Positions 50,201 through 60,263 of a DNA stretch of 64,000 nt are shown piece after piece. The position numbers and the translations under genes are program-made. Source of the DNA: Gymnogyps californianus (taxonomy: Eukaryota; Chordata; Aves; Accipitriformes; Cathartidae); contig NC_059500.1 in the NCBI RefSeq assembly GCF_018139145.2, forward strand, positions 35,011,437-35,075,436, given 5' to 3'. Each line of letters begins with the position of its first letter. The first letter of the stretch is position 1. Below the pieces are notes generated by a model. The model saw nothing but the letters and a program-made list of their open reading frames with translations. It was not told where the DNA came from and searched no databases.

Positions 50201-52198
50201 CTCTGCCATTTGGTTTCAAACTGGATACAACCTAATTGCATTAGTTTACAGTATTGAAATCTTAGGGTACGACATAAAATGCTTCTCTTCTTTGAACAAA
50301 GTGCTTTGTACCTCTCCAGCCTCTCTTCTCCAGAATGTTTTTGTGCACAATACCTCACAGATGCTTTAGGTAAGAAAGCTATGCCTTTGCATGCTATGTC
50401 TCTTCATCCTGGACAAGAACATCACAATGCATAAAACCAGTTCATTTATTTAGCAAAAAGAACTGGGGTTCATTTATTTAGCAAAAAGAACCCCCCTTAA
50501 AGAGGGGTTACTGTAATTTTCATGTGAGGTCTTGGCATTATTTAGTTCCAGTTTACATATGCTAGACTTAATATAGCAGTAACAAAAAACTTAGAGATAA
50601 AATACAGATAAAACTAAGCAAAACATGTTTCATAGGTGCCCTTATGCTTTAATTATTTTAGACTTAAGTTGAAAAGTAGCCAGAAGATATGATTAAGTGA
50701 GAAGTCCGTGTGATTAACTTGTAATTTTATTTGGATCCACAGCTTTAAAACGTTGTTATTAGCTTGATTCTATCAAGGTGAAGTGAATTCTTCTCTCTGA
50801 TGTAGACCATTTCCCTCTAAGTGATGGAAAATCTTTTTTATGGAGAAGGACAGGAACAGCAGAAAATACCAAGTGGAAATCTAACCTTTTGGTTACCTTT
50901 ATTAAAAGCCTAGAGAGAGGCAAACTGCCAGTAAACAAACCTTTGCATCTCTGCTCCATGGGCCATGTCCCAAACAGTGACAGAATAAAAAGTAACTATA
51001 AAACACGATTTCCTTCAAAATCAGAAGCAGATCAGAACCCTTATTCAAACAGAAGCATTCTCTCTGAAGCAACTTTGTATCTCTCTGCTTTATGGTACAT
51101 TTCCTGGCCAGGACTCTCTCCCAACAGGCTACAGATCGAAAGAAGCACTGTATATATGTTCAGCACCCTTGCCATATACAACACGTTCTGACCTGAAGAG
51201 AGTTTCATTCTTGAAGGATTTGCAAGATGATATTCTTTATTTGTATATTAAATCCTTCCAACCATATGAAATTTAATTTGTGACTCGTTTGATTTATACA
51301 AAGGTAACCTTAAAAGTGTTTGATGTACGCAAATCAATTCAATAAACCGATTTAAGCATTCAAGATTTGTTGAGTCTTAGGTTCTTCTTCAAATTTTCTC
51401 CTGTACAATGACTTTCTGTACCAGACTTCCCTAGCTTCTCTTGCCCTTGCTGCTGTTGCCTTCACTTTCCTACCAAGATAATTAAGATGTTACAGTATTT
51501 ATACATTTCAGCACATCGTCTTTTGACAATGAGGTGAAATATTTCTGAACAAAATCTCTGTAGTTAACTCAAAAAACGTCCATTAAATTAAATCTTTGAA
51601 AATATGAATACATTCAAACAATTTAAAACTAAAGCAAATCTCCTTTTGTTTACTTTTTTTTGGTAAGACTGGCTTATTTTTCAGCAAGTAGTATCAGATT
51701 TGTCACTGTAATTTCTACAGTGAAATGGAATAATAAATAGGTTCTCTTTTTTGTTTCTTCCAGTAGAGACTTGAGCTGCTATTACCTACTCTGTATACTG
51801 GCTACAAAAGGAAGCTATCGGAATATCATTTACAACCATATCCACTGCTGGGCCTTCTTCCTGGGCCAGCCCCCTATCATACTAAGCACTATAAAAATAC
51901 AAAAACTCACATAATGAAAGCTGACCTGCTTCTGATAATTTGTCCACATGAAAGCCAAGTAAGTGATGGGATTTGTCTGTTGAAGGCACATGAGCCACTG
52001 CAGCCACTCAAGCTCTTTCTGCTCCCAGAAGTGAAGGCTATGACTGGCTGCACACTGTGATTTTGCTCCATAAACCTTCCTACATCTTGACCATGCTTTT
52101 GTCTCAGTCTTCTCAGATACAGTAGGAATGCAGATTATTTTATGTTTTCCCAGAGGTGGGATCCTCTGGCCTCTCACCCTCATTTTCTCTTCTTCTAG
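47211..52198. other. non-coding stretch, nothing recognised
   Basis: Five kilobases without a recognised gene or repeat family, apart from the near-perfect duplication at 50440-50491. Open frames are of chance length. Confidence 0.5.
50440..50491 (+). repeat. 24-bp direct duplication with 4-bp spacer
   Basis: GTTCATTTATTTAGCAAAAA plus GAAC occurs twice, identical, separated by TGGG. Just after it comes a small inverted pair (CCCCTT...AGAGGGG). The copies being identical suggests a recent event. Confidence 0.85.
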
Positions 52199-52268
52199 AC
52201 ATAGAGTAGTGTGCTCTGCAGGTCAAGGATGAAACGGAGAGACCTCTCAACAGGTCTTTACCTCACAG
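52199..52268 (+). other. candidate exon (70 bp), possibly a start exon
   Basis: A very strong acceptor (a CT-rich run ending CTTCTTCTAG) ends at 52198, and a consensus donor TCACAG|GTAAGT follows 52268. All three phases contain a stop, so it cannot be an internal coding exon. One frame opens after its stop with an ATG at 52229 (context CAAGGATGA), reading MKRRDLSTGLYLT to the donor. It could be the exon carrying a start codon, a UTR exon, or part of a long non-coding RNA. Equally, it may be a chance splice pair. Confidence 0.22.
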
Positions 52269-54284
52269 GTAAGTGCTAAATCAAAAATGTAGCTATGGTT
52301 TTCCACTGAACAATTAGCAAGGAAGTATACCTTTAATGCATAAAACAGTGTACATCTAAACACAGCTGGGAGATGGACTATCCAAAATGTTTATCACACA
52401 CCATCAGAAGATGGTTAAATAGCCCAGTATCCTGTAGTCACTTGAGCAGTGGACCTGTCTTACTTAAAATATCATGGATTTAGATGAATGCAACTTTAAT
52501 TTATTTCCATCGCAAGAACTTTCACAGGCCAAAAGCAAGTGCAATCCCCCATATGCACCCCTTCATTATGATTTTTATCATTTGAGCTACTAGTTCATTT
52601 TCTCACAAAAATCTATTTTAAATTACTTTGGTCTGATTCATGAGCCCAGCAGAATTGTTCTTATATACCATTTTCACTTTATTATTATCTCTACTGCTCC
52701 TCAGCAGGCTTTCCAAGCAGAGGACGGTGATTAGCCTTTGCCTGTCAGACTCATTACAAACACAACACAATGAGCTGCTTTCCAAAGAACTGGACAGTAT
52801 TTGCACAACAGGAAGGTTACAGTCATAGATAGGTAAACATGAAATACGAAAATGGATGACAGGTCAAGACAACCCTCCACAGTCCTTGAATTTCACAGAG
52901 ACTAACTCATAGCACCTTGTGTTTACTATTCCTTCCAGACCACTGCAGTGCTGCTCCATTAGGACCTGAAATCTCAACCTTTGCAAGTGGAACAGTAAAT
53001 CCCAGTCTTTCTAAAAGGCATCCATCCCCTTTCAGCTCTGCATCTCCCAGTTCACATTCATCCCGTTAGAGATCATTGCAATAGTTTGTCTTTTTTCTCA
53101 TCAACAAGTTTGTATCTTGAATATGCAGTATAGAATATTCAATACCTCACTGCCGACTACCAAATCACAGACAGTAGAAACAAAGCTCAAATATTTTTTA
53201 ATGAAGTGTAGCAAATGAATTGAAGAAATCATAATCTGCTTCCAGACACTTGCTGAGCTGAAGAAGAAACTAAATTATGACAGAAATATTTCAGAAAGAA
53301 TTATTTATGACGTTTACTGGATAAACTGTTTTCTAAGCACAAGAAGCGCTAAGAAATAGGAATTTGCAAGCAATCATTCACATATCATTTACAAGCTTAT
53401 CCTCCAGTGAACCTGCATCAGAACACATCTAAACACATAACCAAAGCAAAACCAGACTGTAAGGATATAAAAACATGGGTATTGGGAAAACACTGTCTAA
53501 GTAAATCAATAAAACAAATAATGTAAGGACCAAAATATAAGAATTTCTAAGTTACAAAATTCACGCGATCTATATTCTCATGCGTATTTGCTGTGAATTG
53601 TCAACCAACAGGTTCTTATATTGCAAGATTGAATTTAGTTCACAAAAGTTTCTCTCAGTGTTTGTTGCGTGCCTAAATAAACTCTTACTTTCATGCACTC
53701 AGTATCATCTTTCTTTTTGTAAAACAAAGTTTTTTACCAGAGCATATTTTGCTTGTAATGTCAGTAATGTCATCACTAAAAACTGCCATCTTTTGGGACA
53801 TTTTGAGATGATTCCTCTGTAAGAAGTCTGTGCTTTTTCTAATCCACTGTTTTGCTGTGCAGAATGTCACAGATATGAAAATTAAATTCAGTACCAATCA
53901 TACATACCCCATCATGTTGATACTATAAAATTAGAACAGAAATTGTGTACCTTTCTTTCCCAGAGTATCTGGAATGAAACAGAAATGTTAAATAGGAAAG
54001 CAGAGAAATATAATGAGTTGTTTTCTTTTTGATGCTCTGCTTCTGTGCTGAGTACAGAACTGGAATAAAAAAGAAGGTGTTTTTGAGGACCATCTTTTAG
54101 CTCCTTGGTTCTGGGTATCTCTAACCCACAAAAGCTTTCAGATTCCTACACATCCCATTAGGCTGGTGCAACACTATTATAATAAAAGGATTTCTAAAAT
54201 AATTCCTTTTCCTTTTTGCGTAGGTGTATATAGAGCAGGACTTCTAAAGAAAGGGATGCCTGACAAGCCTATTGTCCTACTAGG
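52269..54284. other. non-coding stretch, nothing recognised
   Basis: AT-rich DNA; no frame above about 80 codons and no repeat recognised. Confidence 0.5.
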
Positions 54285-54372
54285 GGAGAAGAGGAGAGGG
54301 GGGTAGGGGGAGAAGGGGGGAGAGAGAGAGGTTTTTTTCTTTTTTTCTTTCTTTTTTTTTTTTTTTTTTCTT
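54285..54372 (+). repeat. polypurine block abutting a polypyrimidine block
   Basis: About 48 bases that are almost pure A/G (with GGGGGGTAGGGGG and a GAGAGAGA end) switch directly to about 40 bases of T with a few C. The strand asymmetry flips at about 54331. Both halves are low-complexity and structure-prone (quadruplex on the left, long T run on the right). DNA just downstream (54373-54430) is noticeably richer in CpG than its surroundings. Confidence 0.8.
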
Positions 54373-55879
54373 CCCAGAGTAGTCAGGTTCGTCCCAGCCC
54401 GTCACGGGTTTGCTGCAGACTCCGTTCTGGAATATCTCTTCTGCCTGTATTTGAGTACACCAGGCCTTTTAGTCCTCCTAAACCAAGGACAAACACGTTG
54501 ATGCAGAGGCTAATCCTTTAAATCTTCAGGTTGTATCTACATGAGTGCTGTAGTGTGCAACATTGGTTCTTTTCAGGTATGAAACTTCTGTGTTCTTGTA
54601 TGTGAAGCTCTGTGCACCACACTAATGCATGCCTATCAGTGCTCAGGAAACGACTTTTTTCTTTCTGTACCAAGTAAAGCATCTATGTCCCTTGTGGAAT
54701 TCTTTTACACCTTTGATTTTTCCTCATTTTTTTGAACACATACATTTTAGAGAAATGAAGGACAATAGTTACATAGATAGGTATCTATATTATTTTAGGA
54801 AAATATTTTTTTTTAAGAATTAAAGATTATGTAACAAAAACTAAAAAAAGGAACACAACATTTGTAATACATGGAATTTAAAAGCAATTTCTTATTTTTT
54901 TAATTTTGTGGTTATTTCTCAAAAAAATTCTGTGGTGTAGCGGTAACACTAGTAAGAGTTTTTATAAACAAGGAAAGTAAAGCTATAGGTATTGCACCAT
55001 GAAGCCAAATTAAAGAGTACTTAAGGATATCTAACCACTTACAGATACACGTAAGTCTCTATTTAGCTTTTTGATAGTGTCTGCATGGGTAGCTTTGGGA
55101 ATAAATGGGAATTCTATGCCTTAGTACTTTAGAAAGTTCTCTAGGCATTGACCTACATGCTTAGGCAACCAGGAATTTTTGCAAAACTTTTTTTTTTTTT
55201 TAATCCATTAATTAATGTTAGCTAGAATATCAACCCCAATGACAAGGACCTCAAACAGTGACACAGTTCAGCTAGATCAGATCAATTACGTTTCAGTGAA
55301 GCCAGGATAGCATTTTCAAAAGCCCCACAGCTCTACTTTTGAAGTAATTTGTGGACTTGGAAGTTCAAATCCCCCTGAAATGTAACATAACTCCTATTCA
55401 TTTCAGGAGCCTTTGAAAGTTTGCTTAATAAGCTTCCAAAGCCCAAATCTTCAGAGATACCTAAGTGCCAAAGTCTCACAGGTTTCAGTGGGAGATTGCT
55501 AGGCACTCAAATGCTTTTAAGCAGTGTGGTACATATTTCTTCGCTGAAAATGGGATTGAGACTGCTTTGAAAATGTACGTAGATCTCAACAAGAAAGTTC
55601 CCCAAAGCAGTCTGAAAAGAAATAGCAGGAGAAACAAACCATTCTTCTGAAAACAAGTAACTTAGCGCTGGCTGCCACATAGAGAAACAGATGTCTTTGC
55701 TGTAATACAAAGTCTTCTGTCCTAGTTGAGCTATGTTAGAATAATTGCACTTACAGCTCTGCTCTGAATTTAGTTCTACGTTCTACAAACAACAGGGCAA
55801 AGGAAAATACCTTATATCATTTACATTAGCGACTGAAATAGCTACAAATCCCTCAGCTGAGGAAAGAGGTGGAGTTTTT
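54373..55879. other. non-coding stretch, nothing recognised
   Basis: A slightly GC-richer 150 bases follows the purine/pyrimidine block, then AT-rich DNA with a T12 run near 55190. No recognised gene. Confidence 0.5.
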
Positions 55880-56443
55880 AATCATGTACTGGGTCTGTCT
55901 GGGGTGGAGTTAATTTTCTTTCTGTCACTTCATATGGTGCTATGTCCTGCATTTGTGACCACTGTGACTAGTGTTGATAACACACCTATGTTTTAGCTAT
56001 TGCTGAGCAGTGCCTGCAGAGTGCCAAGTTCTTCTCCGTTTCTCACTCTTCCTCCCCCAAGCAAGTGGGCTGAGGGTGGGCAAGAGGCTGGGAGGGGACA
56101 CAGTCAGGACAGCTGACCCCAACTGACCAAAGGGGTATCCCATACGTTATATATAACATCATACTCAGCATTAAAACTGGGGGGCAGTTTTCCAGTGTCA
56201 CCCTTGCTCCAGGACTGGCTGTGCATCAGTCAGCTGGTGATGAGTGATTGCTCTTGCGTCACTTGTTTTTTGTTTTGTTTTGTTTCCTTTTTTCCCCTCT
56301 ACCTATTAAACTGTCTTTATCTCAATCCGCAAGATTTCTTACTTTTGTCCTTCTGATCGTCTCACCTGTGTGTCCCCCATGGGGAGTAAGTGAGCAGCTG
56401 TGTGGTGCTGAGCTGCCTACTGGGCTTGACCCACAACAAACCA
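55880..56443 (+). mobile_element. solo LTR 3, older member of the same ERV family
   Basis: The LTR spans 55885-56438 (554 bp), from TGTACTGGGTCTGTCTGGGG to GACCCACAACA. Flanks AATCA (55880-55884) and AACCA (56439-56443) are a 5-bp duplication with one mismatch. Shared landmarks with LTRs 1 and 2 include GTTGATAACAC, TTTTAGCTATTGCTGAGCAG, CAGGACAGCTGACCC, ATTAAACTGT (poly-A signal 56305-56310) and the CTGTGTGGTGCT stretch before the 3' end. The TATA box has decayed to CATTAAAA (56169-56176). Greater divergence plus the imperfect duplication mark it as an earlier insertion or a different subfamily. No internal viral sequence is adjacent. Confidence 0.9.
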
Positions 56444-58118
56444 GCTCACACTTTTAGGTTCAAAAATTTAACCTTACAAACAGTATTTCAGCACGGCTGC
56501 CACAGCTCACATCATGACTCATCATAACTTTTGTAGTATAAAATCACATCACAGAATCCACTGATGGGCCATGTGTGGGCACCAGTCTTCACTTCCAAAA
56601 AGCCTGAGGGCTAGGGAACCTCTCTAATTTGCTGTCTTTCTTTTTACAAAAACCTCGCCCATACTGTTCCAGAGAGCAGGGGAGAGACTTCGCTTTTCTC
56701 AAACGATTCAGTTCAGCAGTATTTCACAGGAAATTATATCCTATCATTTCCAAAATGATAAGAAATAAATGAAAGGGACAAAACAGATGCTCTAGTAAAG
56801 AGTGTTGTTTCATTTCATTTTTAAAGGATAGACCCTTTCTTTGTGGCAATGCCCCTGTTTTCTCCTACTATTTAACAACACCCTCTGTCCTGTCAAGTTC
56901 TTGTTGTTGGAGTTTCAAACAGATGCAAGTGGCTTTGGAACAGCCCACAGGGCTACTAACCAGAAAAAACAAGATCACATTACTAAAAACAGCACAGGAA
57001 GTGCCTTAACATGTGCAAAATGATGCTATTTGAGCAACTGTAGTAATAGCTCTCAAGATACTACTTGCAGAACCAACCACAGATTTATCAGTTGAGTGTG
57101 TGTTTTTTTAATATCTTTTATCTTTCTTTTTTCTAAATCTGTCATTATATTAAAGAAGTTTAAGGGCAGAATTCAGAATTTGCCTCTTAGATCCTCTTAG
57201 ATCCCTGCACAGTTGGTTTTCATTCCCATATTCATCACTCACATCTGTGTACACAGAGAGGAGAGAGGGAGCCAAGCACAGGAGCTGGGCTGTACTGCGG
57301 AGATCTGAGAGCGAGATGGTACTCCAAAAGGAGGAGATGGGGGAGACATCAATGGGGGAGACATCAATGCAGCTGCGTATTATTGCATCATTTCGTTGAA
57401 CTCACCTAGTCAACACACTAGAGATCCTGGCTCTTTCCAGCTATGTAGTTATAGCTTTGAAGTGCTTTTTGGTTCATGTATTTTTTCCTCTTCCAATTCA
57501 AAGTGGAATAGGAAACATCAAAAGGACTGAAAAGACCCTCTTGTGATAATTTCTGTGTGACTGGAAGAGACTTTCTCAAATTTCACAGCAGACAATGCTC
57601 ACATGAGATGTCAGCTTGATTTTAGAAAGTCATGCAGTCCAGATAGCTCCTTTTAGGAAAGAGCGAGTGGCATTTTCATCTAAGGCATTTTTGGCTCAGG
57701 ACTAGTAACACATTTATTCTTACAAGTCTCCTGTTTTCTGGAGATGGGTGATGAAACAGAACTAGACCTGGTAGGCAAGACCCATCACCTAAAACCTAAG
57801 CAAGAGAGTCTCTATCCACTTCTTCTCGGTTTGATGGCTCTTGATGGGCTCTGAGTGAAATTATTCATCACAGAAAAATCCAATAAAACCATCCATCTGG
57901 TCCTTCAGGAGGGAGAACTTTAGCAGATACTTGCTAAGAGGGAGAAAGAAGTCCTGAAGCACCTTTTTTTCACCAAACTGTGATGCTGAACTAATGGGTT
58001 AGCCTCAGGAGCTACCTTAATCATTTTCCTATTGCATAGCCTGTGCTCAACAAGCCTGTACCTTACCTGAAGTGATTTTCTCTGATAGAGCTGTGAAATC
58101 TTTCTTTTTCCTTACTAG
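56444..58118. other. non-coding stretch with small duplications
   Basis: No gene recognised. A near-perfect CTCTTAGATC doublet lies at about 57184-57204 and a 15-bp tandem repeat at 57337-57366. Confidence 0.5.
57337..57366 (+). repeat. 15-bp tandem duplication
   Basis: ATGGGGGAGACATCA occurs twice, head to tail and identical, with the start of a third copy (ATG) following. Local slippage product. Confidence 0.85.
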
Positions 58119-58206
58119 ATCATCTTTAAATAAATATGTGTTAAAAAGCAAGCCTCCACTCCACAGCAGCAATACAAGGAAACTGTATGAGCTCTTCTCA
58201 AAGCAG
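58119..58206 (+). other. candidate internal coding exon (88 bp)
   Basis: The best exon-like signal in the window. A long pyrimidine tract ending CTTTTTCCTTACTAG precedes 58119, and a consensus donor AAGCAG|GTAAGT begins at 58207. Only one phase is open; it uses the first base to complete a codon and then reads 29 full codons to the donor, beginning SSLNKYVLKSKPPLHSSNTR and ending LYELFSKQ. The other two phases are closed near the start. The peptide is basic and not recognised. If real, the remaining exons lie outside what I can detect here. Chance pairs do occur, so this stays a candidate. Confidence 0.35.
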
Positions 58207-59639
58207 GTAAGTTCACTATTTATACAAAGGAATATAAGAGTATTATGTGGTTCCTGCAAAACAGTTCCCCTCTAAAGCACAAAGCTTACTGTGTGCCACT
58301 ACTGGATATATCAACTATTTAAGCAAATGCTGACAGTTTTTTTATACACTACCAATGACTTACAATTTCAGTACAGAACTGGTCATTATTCTTTCTTTCC
58401 CCCAGAACTCATTAGTTAACATGGGGAGAGATTTCAGTTCATAAAACTCACTGTTTTTTCCATATCCTTCACTGTTCTTTGCAACACTGTTCTGTTTATT
58501 TAAGTGCAACAATAAAAGAACTGTTTATACCTCCTGAACTACTTCAGTTACCTTTTGCAGCTGCTACTGAGTTCCACCATTTTATATTAGCACATTTCTT
58601 TTAAACCTCACCCGCAAAATAGAAATTAATTCCTAGTTTTGATGTCAATATTTAAAAAAATGTCCTAGCACTGAGTAAGTGGTAAAGTGTTCTTAAAAAA
58701 ACATTTACATTGTATTCTCTCTTTCACAGGAGTACTGTTGTTTAGCCTAGTTATAAGGATAGGGCTGAAGCCTGACTGCATCCAATTTTTCTCAGATTTG
58801 ACAGCCCAGCTTGGAGGTTGACTGAATTGCCAAGAGTTGTGCCTGCGTACCTTCTATAAAGTGCACAGTCATACATACATATTGGAAGTAAGGATCATCT
58901 TCGGGTGGATCCGGTACGGATGCAAGATGAATTCAGAAGGGAATGAAGTTAAAAGATCTGCCTTTTAATCGCCTTTAAAGGAATGTTTTTAGGGGGTTAC
59001 TTTAAAGTGTGTGGAGTTAAGTGCAGTGTTTGGTTTGTGGAACAGAATATAAGTTTTTATACTCTTGCACGAGTTTATCAGGAAGTTAGATGACTTCAGC
59101 ACTTCATCCACACAGGTATACAGTGTGTATAAAATTAAAATATATATAAGAAAAAGCTGCTTGGAAAATTAAATAGGCCAAGGCTGAAGTTTTAGAACAC
59201 ATTCCTGGACTTTTTAGTGATCTGGGAAATAAAAAGTCATGAAATATTTCATCTGCTGTTTGTCAGCTATACTGCACAAACAAATCTGGCACTACTGCCC
59301 ACTTTGAAATTGAAAACAGAATTTAATTTCTAATAGAATGGAAAATGTGCACAACTTTAGGAAAAGGCAGATGCTGCCGGCTGATCCTAACATATCCAAA
59401 TACAAGATTCATTGCAATGAAGGAAATTTACTAAAAAACAAGACAAAGGAGTAAGCTGAGCTGGGATGCATTGCTGAACCAAAGTAGTTCCCAGGGGTGG
59501 CAAAATTCAAGGCAAGTGTTGCATTAATATCTTTTCATTCTGCTCATAGAGCTCATAGAGCTCAGTGGGACCTCTTCCACTGTAGAGCCCTGTCGATGTC
59601 CTGGACATGAGAGGCCACAGGGACCCACAATTCCTGTTA

Positions 59640-60040
59640 TCAGAAACAAGTGTTGCTCCAAGTAGAGTTGCTCAGAGCCGCCTCTGCACTCCATTCATCC
59701 TGGGCCAGCCAGCAGTCCAGCTGGTCCACAGCACCAACCCAACCAGCCTGCAGTTCGCTTTGCCGGGCATCCCTGCAGCAGCGCTGTGGGGGTCAGGGCG
59801 CCCGGGGGCTGCCCCCTCCCATTTCAGTCCCTGGCGCTGCCTCAGCCCGAGGGATCGCCAGCTGTGGGCAGCCTCCTCCTTGCCTATCGTTGCCAAGGCA
59901 ACGGAAACTTGCAGAAATGGAGCAAGGAATCTGAAATTTCTACAGTTTGGGATCACCGGGACTCACATTCACGTCAAAACCATCGAAGAGCCCGGCTCTC
60001 ACATGTTGGTGTCCCTCGCTCTCTTGCACACACGCTCACC
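59640..60040. promoter_or_regulatory. GC/CpG-enriched block, candidate promoter or first exon
   Basis: I count roughly 17 CpG dinucleotides in about 400 bases, in a window where CpG is otherwise scarce, and the GC content is clearly higher than on either side. A perfect X-box lies inside. A 183-codon frame on the plus strand (59607-60158) and a 94-codon frame on the minus strand (59672-59956) both cross it, but neither is recognised, and GC-rich DNA has fewer chance stops. Vertebrate promoters often sit in such islands. The direction of transcription cannot be told from the sequence: no TATA box is evident, and a possible donor (TCA|GTAAGC, 60094) is weak. Confidence 0.4.
59889..59902. promoter_or_regulatory. 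RFX-type X-box, perfect palindromic half-sites
   Basis: GTTGCC-AA-GGCAAC: two perfect inverted half-sites with a 2-base spacer, the high-affinity site for dimeric RFX transcription factors, which control many ciliary and some immune and neuronal genes. Its place in the CpG-enriched block makes a regulatory role plausible. Occupancy cannot be inferred from sequence alone. Confidence 0.55.
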
Positions 60041-60198
60041 AGGAAAAGGAGGAGACAAACTGTCTCCACAAACAGGAGAGTTTTCTCCTATCAGTAAGCC
60101 AGGTTTCAAACACACAAGTGGAAAATTAGAACAACCTGGGAAAAAAAAAAATCAGTAAAACCTTACCTTTTGCCACAATCACATCTCCTATTTCTGTT

Positions 60199-60263
60199 AT
60201 TAATATACTGCTGTCAGGCAGTATACTAATATATTAATATACTATATATTAATATACTGCTGC
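60199..60263. repeat. AT-rich inverted and direct repeat cluster
   Basis: ATACTGC and GCAGTAT form an inverted pair around a 6-base loop (TGTCAG). ATTAATATACTGCTG occurs at both ends of the cluster as a direct repeat, and several TATTAATATA-type self-complementary stretches lie between. The block could extrude as a cruciform. It lies about 160 bases to the right of the CpG-enriched block. Confidence 0.7.

Noticed and set aside
51830..52183. 117-codon minus-strand open frame
   Set aside because: Trp/Gln-rich but not matching any transposon or host family I know; chance length.
59607..60158. 183-codon plus-strand open frame as a gene
   Set aside because: Length is explained by the GC-rich block, where stop codons are rarer. 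The first in-frame ATG has no clear context, the product is unrecognised and other frames are also open. Kept only as part of the CpG-block finding.
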